Below are positions 1 to 9,745 of a stretch of DNA of 64,000 nucleotides, piece after piece. The notes beneath the pieces are model-generated. The model was not told where the DNA came from. It saw nothing but the letters and a program-made list of their open reading frames with translations, and searched no databases. Numbering within the stretch: the stretch's first letter is position 1; each line of letters starts with the position of its first letter. This DNA is from Euleptes europaea. Lineage: Eukaryota > Chordata > Lepidosauria > Squamata > Sphaerodactylidae. The DNA lies in the NCBI RefSeq assembly GCF_029931775.1, contig NC_079312.1:10485821-10549820 (forward strand), given 5' to 3'. The position numbers and the translations under genes were made by a program.

Positions 1-1265
1 TAATACTTGTAATTTTCCACACAAAATGTTAAATTGTATTTCATTTGCAGTATATTTCTATCACAAGCCAAATTCCAATGTATCTTGGGTTAGAAAATGT
101 CCCACCATACAAAAAAATGTTCGTGTTCAAAGACTTCTATATCAGGAAAAGTGTTCAAACAAATCATCAGTTAGTCCTTGAGCATTTAGGAAGGATGGAT
201 CTGATCACTAAGAGCCAGCATGGGTTTCTCAAGGATAAGTCATGTCAGTCTAATCTTATCTCCTCCTTTGAGAAAATTACTACCTTGCTGGATCAGGGGA
301 ATGTTGTAGATGTAATTTATCTAGATTTCAGTAAGGCTTTTGATAACGTTCGACATAGTATTCTAGTTGACAAATTGGGAAAATGTGGTTTAGATCCTAT
401 TATTGTTAGGTGGATCTGGTTGACTGATAGTACCCAAAGAGTGCTAGTTAATGGTTCTTCATCCACTTGGAGAGAAGTGACTAGTGGACTTCCTCAGGGA
501 TCTGTGCTGGGCCCTGTGTTGTTCAACATCTTTATAAATGATTTGGATGAAGGAATAGAGGGGATGCTTATTAAATTTGCAGATGATACTAAATTGGGAG
601 GGGTAGCAAATACGGTAGAAGACAGAGCAAAGATGCACAATGATCTTAGCCTGAAGAGGAGAGGACTGAGAGGGGATATGATAACCATGTTCAAGTACTT
701 GAAGGGCTGTCATATTGAGGATGGTGCCAAGTTGTTTTCTGTTGCCCAAGAAGGTCGGACCAGAACCAACGGGTTGAAATTAAATCAAAAGAGTTTCCGT
801 CTAGACATTAGGAAGAATTTTCTAACAGTTAGAGCAGTTCCTCAGTGGAACAGGCTTCCTTGAGAGGTGGTAAGCGCTCCTTCCCTGGAGGTTTTTAAGA
901 AGAGGTTAGATGGCCATCTGTCAGCAATGCTGATTCTGTGACCTTAGGCAGATGATGAGAGGGAGGACATCTTGGACATCTTCTGGTCACTAGGTGTTGG
1001 GGGGAGGTGTGAAACTCCTGTATTGTGCAGGAGTTGGACTTGATGACCCTGGTGCTCCCTTCCAACTCTGATTCTATTATTCTAAGTCATTGGCAATTCC
1101 AACAATTCCCAAGTTTGAAACAGCACTTTGATACGAGGCAGAAGGGTTTGTTTTTTTTAGGTGGACAAACCCCTCATATTTTTGCATCTACATAAAAGGC
1201 TCTGTCTGTCCATCTGTCTGTGGCTGGCATAACTCATCCAGAACCAAAGCTAGGGGCCTCAAAAT
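1..1265. repeat. Left-arm repeat, split by a CR1 insertion
   Basis: Bases 1-150 and 1,086-1,265 match, diverged but collinear, bases 55,380-55,680. Shared landmarks are TAATACTTGTAATT at the left and AAAGGCTCTGTCTGTCCATC at the right. In the left copy the two halves are separated by a CR1 LINE. The right copy is uninterrupted there, so it is the empty-site allele of the duplication. The repeat family itself is not recognised. It is cut by the window edge. Confidence 0.6.
155..1085 (+). mobile_element. CR1 LINE, 5'-truncated, internally deleted
   Basis: Translation shows a CR1-clade reverse transcriptase: YLDFSKAFD, then LPQGSVLGPVLFNIFINDL, then the catalytic FADD. The open frame fuses this, after about base 650, to the far C-terminal part (GDMITMFKYLKG), so a middle segment is missing. 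The 3' end has the usual CR1 tail, ending TTGATGACCCTGGTG followed by ATTCTATTATTCTA. The element is 5'-truncated and inactive. It sits inside the left-arm repeat and is absent from the paralogous copy at 55.4-55.7 kb. Confidence 0.88.
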
Positions 1266-1409
1266 TGGCCACCTGCGTCAGGGTGATGGTCAGATTGCAG
1301 TGCCAAAAATATAGGGAATCTGACCATCCTGGCACAGATTAACTGCACAACATTCCTCTGGTGCTTGTAGATTATCCGGGCTGTGTAACCGTGGTCTTGG
1401 AATTTTCTT

Positions 1410-1449
1410 TCCTGACGTTTCGCCAGCAGCTGTGGCAGGCATCTTCAGA
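1410..1449 (-). ncRNA. Hammerhead-ribozyme-like motif, family 1
   Basis: On the minus strand the core reads CTGAAGA, then a GCC/GGC stem II, then GAAA-CGTC. The 5' half of stem I is changed by the palindrome centre, so this copy is less convincing than those at 23,750 and 26,478. Confidence 0.4.
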
Positions 1450-1480
1450 GTAGTTACTACTCTGAAGTAGTAGTAGTTAC

Positions 1481-1523
1481 TACTCTGAAGATGCCTGCCA
1501 CAGCTGCTGGCGAAACATCAGGA
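1481..1523 (+). ncRNA. Hammerhead-ribozyme-like motif, family 1, altered core
   Basis: This is the mirror copy of the motif at 1,410-1,449. CTGAAGA lies at 1,485-1,491 and GAAACATC at 1,512-1,519. The A in GAAACATC (GAAACGTC elsewhere) breaks the minimal stem III, so this copy is probably inactive. Confidence 0.35.
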
Positions 1524-1575
1524 AAGAAAATTCTAAGACCACAGTTACACAGTCCGGATAACCTACAAGAACCAA

Positions 1576-2460
1576 TGAACTCTGACTGTGAAAGCCTTTG
1601 ACAATATTCCTCTGGTGCTTGCGATGGAAGCAAAGATTGACTGATGAGAAGCCAGGTAAGTGCCAGCAGCACAGATGGAGAGGGTGGAAAATCCTTCCTT
1701 GTGAAAAAACACGGGGAGGGGGGGTGTTTACCTGATCCTTAGAGTCATCATGAAGAACAATGCCACACTCGTCCTCCTGATGCTTCAGTTATGCCGATCT
1801 ACCTATCTTCATCTGTGTCACTGTAGGCTAGGAAGCTAAGATGTGTGTTGTGCCCCAGACAGCGTTCCAGCTTCCTTGCCCTTGGCTTTGGCCACCCTTC
1901 CTTTGGCCCCAGAATGGGGTCAGACTGGCAACCTTCCTCCCCTGGCTGCTCAGTTCCAGCCTCATCTGAACCGGCCAGCCTGCTTCCTCCTTGACCATCT
2001 CTTGCCTCCGTCCTTTTATGCTCCTCCCTCCCTCCATCCCTGTCCCTGGTTTTCTGCCAGGCCTGCTCCACTGCTGGGGCCTATGTCGCTGTCATAGAGG
2101 CCTGCCCCACATGTCACGCGTTCCACAGCAACATCTTCTCTGGCCATGGTGGGTCCGCTGGGCTTCCCTGCCTTCTGCTGGGGTTTCTGCCAGCTGCCAG
2201 CCTCCCCCTGCCCCTTTCCTGGATACGTGCTGGACCAGCAGGAACGTCCAGGGAGGTCACCTTCAGACAGACATTTTTAGTTTATTGCGTCTACTCGCTT
2301 TGCCTTATGTTTGCACTTTTTATATTCCTTTTCCTAAAGCCGAATGCATTTATTGGTGTTTACTGCGTATGCAGGAGTCCCACCCAGACTCGGTTGAGCT
2401 ACCTTAAAGAGAATTAAACCCTTGGTCCCAGGTCCAGGACAGGGGGATTGAATCACCCCA
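1576..2460. other. No gene recognised
   Basis: Open frames on both strands in the GC-rich part (1,800-2,400) are proline- or serine-rich without a recognisable domain. I see no splice-linked exon, RNA gene or clear repeat. Confidence 0.5.
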
Positions 2461-2461
2461 G

Positions 2462-2784
2462 TAGGTTGGAAACCAGTCAGATAATCCCCTCAGAAGGCGT
2501 GCAAGCAGGGCCGCACAGGTCCAGATCTTCCCCTAATATTAGCCCCTAGCAATTGGTCTTCAAAGGTATGCTGTCCCCAAACAAGGAGGGGTCGTGGCTG
2601 AGTGGCAGAGCAAACGCTTGGCATGCAGAAGCTCCCAGGTTCAGTCCCTGGCACCTGCATCAGGTAGACCAAGGGGAAAGGCAGGTTCATTTCGGGAGGC
2701 AAAAAGCAGGAGTCCCTCATCTCGCTCACGTTCACCTACCTGAGCCTCCGTGAAAGAGAGGATGACTCTGGCTTTCCACCAGGG
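2462..2784 (+). repeat. Left-arm duplicated segment with tRNA-like SINE head
   Basis: Collinear with 57,180-57,460. At 2,584-2,665 it holds a tRNA-like head: an A-box-like GTGGCTGAGTGGCAGAGC and a B-box-like GGTTCAGTCCC. It is a SINE remnant, not a tRNA gene, because it lacks a foldable acceptor stem and is repeated in the paralogous arm. Confidence 0.55.
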
Positions 2785-2788
2785 CTGC

Positions 2789-3427
2789 TGAGGCAGCAGA
2801 CCTGTAAGAGTTAAACATTGAGAAATATTATTAAAAAGCTCCAAAATCAGAGGGCCTCCGGAGGAATATATTTAGAAGTTAGAAACAGACAGTAGAAGGA
2901 GCCAAAAAGAGATTACTGTTGAAACCAGACAGTGTTGTTTGTTGTGCTCAAGGTTGACTAGGGTTGGAATGAACAAGAAGGGCGCCTTTCTGTTGGGAAT
3001 GTCAAGGGAGTAAAAGATTAATTGTAACTAGATAAAATACCAGGTACACTAATAATAGCTTTAAACAAGTATTATCTAAACCAATGGAATTATTCTTATA
3101 TTTCTGTAAACCAATGATTTTCCTTATTTTTGTAACCAATGAAAGTTATTCTGATTTGTATTATAAGCCAATGGAATCATTCCCTAGAACTCTGAGCCAA
3201 TGACAAGTTACTATGTAATATGCGGTTAGAATATTATAATGAGCTAATTAAACGGTTATATAAGTCTAAACACACTTATGTCCGGTGCTCCATCTCCATC
3301 TTGAAAAGCCTCTGAAGGGCAGAGTCTGGAGACTCAAATAGCTATTTGAAATAATAAATCTGATTCTTTCAGAGCTGACTTTGAGTCTTTGTGTTTGAAA
3401 ATCTAGCTCCTAAAGTCTCCTACAACA
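2789..3427 (+). mobile_element. Solo LTR (endogenous-retrovirus type), fossil
   Basis: A 639-bp block starting TG and ending CA, flanked by a 4-bp direct repeat CTGC (2,785-2,788 and 3,428-3,431). It contains several CCAAT boxes (AACCAATGGAAT and relatives), a TATA-like ATATAAGTC near 3,260 and an AATAAA signal near 3,350, in that order on the plus strand. The paralogous arm at 57.46 kb runs straight through the site without it. A 4-bp target repeat suits class I (gammaretrovirus-like) elements. No internal genes remain. Confidence 0.75.
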
Positions 3428-4092
3428 CTGCCCCTGAAAAGTGACCTACAGAGGCTTGGGCCGTGGTGATGGGGTTGGGACATACCTTTTTCTGTGAGTC
3501 CGCCTTGCCATGGCTGTAGGAGGGGGACTCAAACCCGCATCCCCGGAGCTCCCTGGTGGGTGTTTATCCTGCCCCCTCCCACTCATGCCCGAACCACCCA
3601 ATTGCTGTGTCCTTCCTGTGGGCAACAGCATGCTGATCAGTGGCTGCATCAGGGCACCCTGGTTGGCCGCTTCCATCTCTGCCTGTCACAGGGATGTCTG
3701 TGCCATGATTGGTAAATACTGGCGGCATTTCTGTGGATGCCAGTGGTATTGCTATGCTCTCCACACCTTGGCATTGGATGTTGACTTTGATCTCCTCTGC
3801 TGGGTATGCACTGGATTCCAACTAGGGTCCCCCTGGTACCGCACCAGCCATGCATCGAGATTTTAGGTTTAAGCTAGGTTTGCTAAGCTCCAGAGTCTAG
3901 AGATCTCCTGGAATTTCAACCAATTTCCGGCCTACAGAGAGAATGGACTCTATGGCGCTGTACCCTGCTGAGGTACCTCCCTCTCCAAATCTCCAGGAAC
4001 TTTCCAACCCAGCGATGACAACCCTAGGTGAGGCTATTGTGAATTCAGATCCAGCCTCAACGGAGGGTGGACTCTACGGCAGTGTAGCCCAT
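3428..4092. repeat. Left-arm duplicated segment
   Basis: Collinear with 57,460-58,060, sharing for example GGGCACCCTGGTTGGCCGCT and TTGGCATTGGATGTT. The last part (3,880-4,090) resembles the short repeat with AGGGTTGCCAAC ends seen elsewhere in the window. No coding function is visible. Confidence 0.6.
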
Positions 4093-4097
4093 TGATG

Positions 4098-4445
4098 TGT
4101 TGGCAGTTCAAGACTACTCATAGCAGGTAGATTGCTGTAATCTAAGTGACAGCCAGGTGACTGCTGGTGTCCCATGACTGCCCAGTGACTTGGCAGTAAA
4201 TCTGGGCAGAATTGGTTTGTGCAAGTTAGTCCTGGCTACTGGGCAGCTTACTGTTGATTGGCTGCTGGACAGAGCCAGATATGTATATAGTCTGTATAAT
4301 ACTTGCACAGTTGTGGTGTTGTGAATTGGAGATGCTAGGGGGAGCATGCTGTCACTGTAAATAAAAATGGCACTGGTTTATACGTGCTGAGACTGCTGTG
4401 TTCACTTGGAGCTGAGTTGACTAGAACATTTCACACCCGCCATCA
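4098..4445 (+). mobile_element. Solo LTR, 348 bp, family uncertain, fossil
   Basis: Starts TGTTGG and ends CCATCA, flanked by a 5-bp direct repeat TGATG (4,093-4,097 and 4,446-4,450). It has a TATA-like TATGTATATAG near 4,278 and an AATAAA signal near 4,360. The short length and 5-bp target repeat fit a Ty3/Gypsy or Copia-type LTR. It interrupts the short repeat continuing at 4,451. No internal region is present. Confidence 0.65.
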
Positions 4446-4761
4446 TGATGTCCCTGTCCTCATCCCCAGATCTCCAGGAATTCCCCCACCCAGAGCTGGC
4501 AGCCCTACCCTATAATATGTCGATCCCTGGAAAAGTGTCATTCCCAGCTGGAGAAGAAAGTGCTGTAACAAACCCTAAACATTTGGGCAGAAAAGGTTGG
4601 TTCCCTGTTGCCTTCTGTCTCTTTTTCAGCACCTCTCCAGCCGGCCTCTCCTGGTGCAGTGGGGCCGCCAGAGGAGGCTGCCCCACACAGCCCCAGAAGA
4701 GCAAAAAAAAACCCCTCTTTTTTCCAAAGACTTCTGATCTCCTGTCTGGTTGTTGCAGGGA

Positions 4762-4780
4762 ACTACATTTCCCACAAGGC
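4762..4780 (+). promoter_or_regulatory. ZNF143-like promoter motif, module 1
   Basis: The sequence ACTACATTTCCCACAAGGC closely fits the ACTACAATTCCCAGAATGC-type core-promoter motif known for ZNF143/THAP11 sites. It lies 67 bp upstream of the first-exon ATG and recurs at the same place in modules 2, 3 and 4. Transcription would run rightward. Confidence 0.6.
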
Positions 4781-4847
4781 CTTCCAAGAAGCATTGAGGT
4801 CAACCCTGCCTTTCATTCATGGGGAGAATAAGGACATTTGGGGGTGA

Positions 4848-4928
4848 TGGAGTCCATTGGGGCCTCTCCTCTTTCTGGTCCTCCCCAGCTGGAGGGAGGA
4901 TCTGGCTTTTGCACGTCTGCAGGGGAGG
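4848..4928 (+). CDS. KRAB-ZNF first coding exon, module 1
   Basis: An ATG at 4,848 opens 27 codons (MESIGASPLSG...CTSAGE) ending exactly at a GAG|GTGAGA splice donor (4,929). The frame joins phase 0 to the KRAB exon at 7,999, continuing RSPASFEKV. Module 3 has a matching exon (MESSRASLLS...CTSAGE, 27,421-27,495) with the same start and donor; conservation across duplicates is the main support. The N-terminal peptide has no recognised domain. An L2-tail-like sequence follows in the intron, as in the other modules. Alternative: a largely 5'-UTR exon with the true start elsewhere. Confidence 0.6.
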
Positions 4929-5269
4929 TGAGACGAGGGTTGCATGCAGCAAGATCTTGGGCAAGGAGAGGGGGAGGGAAAAGAAAATCCGTGGGAAAGA
5001 GGAAGAGGTGGCCGGAGGGGGAGCACAGAGAGAGCAGCTTCCCCAGACAGGATCTGGACAGGGGAGCGGGGGCTTGTGTTTTCTCCCCCTTGAATGTGTT
5101 TCCTGCAACCAGCCTGAGTGTATTTTATTGCCAACAGCTGGACGGACCCTTGATCTGATCCAGCAGGGCTCGTGGGCTGTTGCTGGCCCCCATGGCTCCA
5201 TGCTCTGGCGCTTGGCCATATTTTGCTAATTGCATTTCCAGTAGATGACGGTGGGTCGCCATGCTAGTG

Positions 5270-5450
5270 TGTCTGCAGAAGTAGAAAAGAGCAAGAGTCC
5301 AGTGGCACCACTAACACAAACATTGTGGTGGAGTATATGAGCTTTCGTGAAGAAGTGAGCTGCGACACAGGAAAGCTCATACCCTGCTAAGGAAAAAATG
5401 TTGTTAGTCTTTAAGGTGCTAATGGACTGTTGTTGTTTTGTATCTTCAGT
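5270..5450. mobile_element. Penelope-like repeat, family 2, rearranged copy
   Basis: Contains GGTGGGTCGCCATGCTAG, a GAGTCCAGTGGCACC block and ATGAGCTTTCGTG, shared with 28,680-28,890 and 35,650-35,790. The order is partly inverted (GTTAGTCTTTAAGGTGC appears reversed at the right), and the hammerhead-like core is degenerate. It lies in intron 1 of module 1. Confidence 0.5.
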
Positions 5451-5660
5451 ACATACGCTTGCTTTTTCTGGTGTATGAACCCAATGAGCATCATCCTCAG
5501 GAATATCTCTGAATTGGCAACCGGTCTTAAGGTGTGCAAAGGAGGGGATCTAATCTAATTCACTCTCCCTGTCTGTGCTTCCGCCACCGTCTGGGCTTCT
5601 GTGGAGTGAACCGTCACTTCCATTGCAAAACATTAGAGGGATTTTCTGTTTTTAATCTGG

Positions 5661-6222
5661 GTAGAAATCAGAAGGAGATTGAGACTGGGAAGGGCAGCCA
5701 TGAAGGAGCTAGGAAAGATTTTGAAGTGTAAGGATGTGTCACTGGCCACCAAGACTAGATTAATTCATGCCATCGTATTCCCTGTTACTATGTATGGGTG
5801 TGAAAGCTGGACAGTGAAGAAAGCTGATAGGAAGAAAATAGATTCCTTTGAAATGTGGTGTTGGAGGAGAGGGTTACATATACCCTGGACCACCAAAAAA
5901 ACAAATCAGTGGGTTTTAGATCAAATCAAGCCTGAACTGACCCTAGAAGCTAAAATGACTAAACTGAGGCTGTCGTATTTTGGTCACGTCATGAGACGAC
6001 AAGAGTCACTGGAAAAGACAGTCGTGCTAGGAAAAGTTGAGGGCAGCAGGAAAAGAGGGAGACTCCACAAGAGATGGATTGACTCAAGCAAGGAAGCCAC
6101 GGCCTTCGATTTGCAGGATCTGAGCAAGGCTGTCAAAGATAGGACATTTTGGAGGACTTTCATTCATAGGGTCGCCATGAGTCGGAAGCGACTTGACGGC
6201 ACTTAACACACACACACAGAAA
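5661..6222 (+). mobile_element. BovB LINE 3' end
   Basis: The last ~170 codons of the BovB reverse transcriptase stay open to the natural stop ([51 protein letters not shown]). After the stop comes the short BovB tail GACTTGACGGCACTTAACAC and a CA-repeat. The element is strongly 5'-truncated, but the retained frame is undamaged, which suggests a fairly young insertion. It lies in intron 1 of module 1. Confidence 0.9.
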
Positions 6223-7182
6223 GGAAAGGGGGCACACCAAGGCAAAACGAAGGGAGGAAAACAAATGGTGCAGAGGAAAACCAATCCTTTAATAATTCTT
6301 GCAACCCCTAGTTGTTACACATGCAGCTTCGTCTGGGGGAATCTAATAAAGTGAAAAAGTAACACAAAATAATAGTATAAGCATATTAGGTACATAATTT
6401 AAAACATTTTAAAAGTTATTTAGATATATTGGACAAAGGACAATTAATCTGGACCGGAATGTTTCCATTCCATTCCCTGCATTTTTGGCATTGCAACTCC
6501 CACAATCATTCTGACACCGGTACCAATTCTGAGGCTCCCAGTTTTCACTTTGTTATTCTAGATATTAATAATCTCTCCCCCTATTTAGTAAATCTTCTGC
6601 AGTATGTAAATTTTTGCCTGAAACCGTTTCTATTGTATGATTTTCTACATCTGCTGAGATGATGCAGTAGCTTACTTGCAGTTGAAAGGTGTTTTGTACA
6701 AACTGCAGTCATTCTACAGCGTACAAAGGTCTCTGAGGTAGCAGGCTGGTGCTGGGTGTTCTTTACCCTGCATCTCGGTCCTGCCAAGCCCTGAGGATCG
6801 CACGGCCTGGGTTTGTTAGGGGGAAAAGAGAACAAAAGACAGGATGGCCTTAATTAGGCCAGTTTACTTTTGCAGAGCTGGATGCAAGTTTAAGAATAAC
6901 ATACGGTAGAATGGTTCTGCAGAAAAATATGTGTGAAGCAGAGTCCTTCTGTGGAATTACAATTTATGTATATGTCTGCGCTTCAGTGTGGAAGGTAGTA
7001 CTGTTATTGAACCTGATGTATGGTCAAAGAGAGTCCCCTCCCCCCTTCATTTAAAAGGCCTTGACCAAGACAGTTTTCTGAATTTATGTTTCTTGGAGAT
7101 TTTCACTATATTATAAATGGCAGAGGTTGAAAAAAAAATGAATGTAATTATCCTTGCTGTCGATTTCATGCATATCATAATC
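6223..7182. other. Intron 1 of module 1
   Basis: No coding exon is visible. Stretches at 6,450-6,560 and 6,600-6,840 are collinear with the same intron in module 2 (14.64-14.88 kb) and module 3 (28.55-28.65 and 28.89-29.13 kb), so they are duplicated host sequence rather than independent genes. Confidence 0.55.
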
Positions 7183-7896
7183 CAGGGGTGGGGAACGTCA
7201 GGCCCTGGAGCCGTTTAGGGCCTGCGAAAGCATTTGGTCTGGCCCTTTGTGGGTCCTGGCAGATCTCTAGCTCAGAAGGATCTAAGACTGGCGATCTGCC
7301 CTCTCCCACGGACAGGAATAGCCTATATTCAAGGCAGGTGTGAGTTTGTTTTGCCCAGAAAAGGAACCTTTTTTCCCCCTTGCAGAAAAGAGTCATTAGC
7401 TATGGAGCTGCTAGGATCTCCCAAGAAACCGTGTTAACCCTTTCCCACCCCAGCCATGGAGAAACCTATTCCCTCTGTACTACAAGAGGGCTGGGGGCAG
7501 AAGTGGCGACAATGGAGGGGATAAAGGGGGCAGGGCCAGAATACGCTGGGGTGAGTTCTTAGCCTGTGTGTCCTCATTTCATCCCTGCAGAGGGAGTTAG
7601 CAGGAGCCGGCTGTAGAATCCAGCCCCGACCATGCAGAACAGGAGCAACTCCGGCGTGTGGCTGGATGGCTATGCCCGGCTGGTGCAGCAGACCATCCTG
7701 TGCCACCAGATGGGCGAGTGCGCCACCGGTTGGATGCCTGCCTGCTTGCCCATGTGCGGGGTGGGCAGTGTCATCTGGGGCAGCTGCCTGCTTGGGGCTT
7801 GGTCGGCTAATTTGTAAGTTGATAATTTTGTATGGCCCGCGAATGAGGTTATAAATATCCAAATGGCCCTTGGCGAAAAAAGGTTCCCTACTCCTG
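7183..7896. mobile_element. hAT-type non-autonomous element
   Basis: Ends are CAGGGGTGGGGAACG and GGTTCCCTACTCCTG, imperfect inverted repeats of the hAT CAGGGGT type. The flanks carry a diverged repeat around ATAATC. Module 3 lacks it at the matching intron position (near 29,510). No transposase is visible; open frames inside it are not credible genes. Confidence 0.65.
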
Positions 7897-7998
7897 TATA
7901 ATCATTCTTTTAATCAGTTGACTGGCCAATGGGATTCTTCTTTCTTTCTTGAATGTTTGGGGATAGGAATCAATGATGGCAACATTTTCCTTTTTCAG

Positions 7999-8128
7999 AG
8001 ATCCCCAGCGTCCTTTGAGAAGGTAGCTGTGTTCTTCACAGAGGAGGAATGGGCTCTGCTGGATCCAGGCCAAAGAAAACTCTTCTGGGAAGTAATGGAG
8101 GAAAATTATGAGACCGTGGCCTCTATGG
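7999..8128 (+). CDS. KRAB-A exon, module 1
   Basis: A 130-bp exon bounded by TTTTTCAG (7,991-7,998) and a GG|GTAAGA donor (8,129). It encodes [18 protein letters not shown] then [15 protein letters not shown] and [11 protein letters not shown], an intact KRAB A box. KRAB A boxes recruit TRIM28/KAP1 in other vertebrates to silence chromatin at the sites the fingers bind. It begins in phase 0 and ends with one extra base, the same phase as the KRAB exons of modules 2-4, so it can splice to the finger exon at 17,435. No KRAB B exon and no finger exon of its own is seen before module 2. Confidence 0.82.
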
Positions 8129-8373
8129 GTAAGAATCTTTTCCCCTTGTTTTACGAACATGGAAGAAAAGGGAGGTGTGTGGAAGCTTCCTGTGTCACTC
8201 TTGAACGTCTGGACACACTTTCATTTGCCACAGAAGAAAGAAATGGTGCTCTCTGCATCTGAATCTTTCCCACTTTCTGCACAGTGCAGGCCTGGGGGCA
8301 TGTGATGCTAAAGCAGTACAGAGCAAATCCAGGCAGGTCTGTCTTATTTTGCAAAGAGACTTGTCTCTACAGC

Positions 8374-8379
8374 TCTGAA

Positions 8380-8454
<75 letters not shown>

Positions 8455-8455
8455 C
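8374..8455 (+). repeat. (GAAA)n microsatellite
   Basis: About 80 bp of near-perfect AAAG/GAAA tetranucleotide repeat. Open frames across it are artefacts. Confidence 0.95.
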
Positions 8456-8467
8456 TCTCACTCCCAG

Positions 8468-8745
8468 GAATGTTTAAGGTAAAGGTCCCCTATGCAAGCA
8501 CCGGGTCATTCCTGACCCATGGGGTGATGTCACATCCTGACGTTTCCAAGGCAGACTTTGTTTACGGGGTGGTTTTCCAGTGCCTTCCCCAGTCATCTTC
8601 CCTTTTCCCCCAGCAAGCTGGGTCCTCATTTTACCGACCTCGGAAGGATGGAAGGCTGAGTCGACCTTGAGCCGGCTGCCTGAAACCAATTCAGGTCGTG
8701 AGCAGAGCTTGGACTGCAGTACTGCAGCTTAACACTCTGCACCAG
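8468..8745 (-). mobile_element. Sauria-type tRNA-derived SINE
   Basis: Read on the minus strand it starts with a tRNA-like head (CAGAGTGTTAAGCTGCAGTA), continues through a conserved body containing AAGGCACTGGAAAACCACCC, and ends GGGGACCTTTACCTTA. This layout matches the squamate Sauria SINE, whose tail is shared with BovB. It supports the squamate assignment. Confidence 0.75.
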
Positions 8746-8828
8746 GGGCTCGTTTTCCCAGGAATGTTACAGCGCCTGGAAAAGAAAGCGTTCAACATTT
8801 TATGCTGTAAAGAGCAATCTGTTGATGA

Positions 8829-9741
8829 TGATAAGGGACACAACATATTAGATTTTGAATTAATCCTTTTCTACATTAGATTTTGTATTAGCCCATGCCA
8901 TGATTACACTCTGGCCTACTGGGAAGGAATGTTGTGGAGAAAGAATGTTGACAGGGAAGGCTCCTTGAGAAAATGCCAAAGGGAGCCTCTGTAAAGAACA
9001 GTATGTTATGTATAAGATAGAGAATTTGAGGCACCAACAGAGATATCTGATTTTAATTGTTTATAGAACATCCCAAGGCTAGTACAGTGAGTATCCGAAG
9101 GGTATGTTAATGGATGTGTGTCCTGAAGTAATGATGACAATCTGACAGCTATGCATATCAGTATAACACACATTTGAAAGAGTGCCCACACATTTCAAAG
9201 AGACCCCAACAGTCAATGCATTCCCAGTCCACATTCCAATATATTGATTATACTAACTCATGTGTCATTATTACATTTTATTATCATATTAACCAACTGC
9301 TGTATGTCACTTGTGTGTCATAATGTGTTATTACTACACACCACCCAAAAGGTGGTGGGAGGGGCCGTGGCTCAGTGGTAGAGCCTCTGCTCGGCAGGCA
9401 GAAGGTCCCAGGTTCAATCCCCGGCATCTCCAGTTAAAGGGCTAGGCAAGTAGGTCTCTGCCTGAGACGCTGCCAGTCAGAGTAGACAATACAGACTTTG
9501 ATGGACCAAGGGTCTGATTCAGTATAAGGCAGCGTCATGTGTTCATGTGTATGTGTATATAAGATGACATTGTGCTTGTACTCGATGCTGTCTGCACTGG
9601 CAACCTTTGTCTTGCTAGCAGTGGCCTTTATTGTGCGCAATAAACTAAAGATTTACTTTTTGCCTTTGCCTCTGGTTCATTTTGTACTTGGACGAAGCAC
9701 CAAGGGCTGAACCTTAGCGCAACCTGCAGGTGGTGCTATCA
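8829..9741 (+). mobile_element. Solo LTR with a nested SINE, fossil
   Basis: The block starts TGATAAGG and ends GCTATCA, flanked by the 4-bp repeat ATGA (8,825-8,828 and 9,742-9,745). Module 3 has the uninterrupted site (GTTGATGAAGAGGGC near 29,930). A TATA-like GTATATAAGATG near 9,553 and CAATAAAC near 9,640 suit an LTR. About 190 bp of it is a later SINE insertion. The 4-bp repeat suggests a class I endogenous retrovirus. No internal genes remain. Confidence 0.65.
9358..9548 (+). mobile_element. tRNA-derived SINE with LINE-like tail
   Basis: The tRNA-like head has an A box (GTGGCTCAGTGGTAGAGC) and a B box (GGTTCAATCCC), followed by GGACCAAGGGTCTGATTCAG and a TGTTCATGTG tail. It sits inside the solo LTR, so it is the younger insertion. 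Confidence 0.8.
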
Positions 9742-9745
9742 ATGA

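Larger units (their letters stand above)
1365..1575. mobile_element. Penelope-like terminal repeat pair, head-to-head
   Basis: Two copies of one roughly 95-bp sequence face each other around a short centre (about 1,450-1,482), making a long imperfect palindrome. Each arm carries GTGTAACCGTGGTCTT or its complement plus the hammerhead-like core described separately. Related sequence recurs at 23.75 kb and 26.4-26.9 kb. Assignment to Penelope-like elements rests on the known occurrence of hammerheads in their pLTRs; no Penelope reverse transcriptase is present here. Confidence 0.55.

Noticed and set aside
3510-3866. 118-codon frame in the left arm
   Set aside because: The paralogous arm at 57.5-57.9 kb does not preserve the frame.
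7434-7862. 142-codon minus-strand frame
   Set aside because: It lies wholly inside a non-autonomous hAT element and does not resemble a transposase.
8195-8461. Minus-strand frame rich in Phe-Leu-Ser
   Set aside because: It is the translation of the (GAAA)n microsatellite.
9358-9430. tRNA-like gene with A and B boxes
   Set aside because: It is the head of a SINE; the same head recurs at several places with LINE-like tails.
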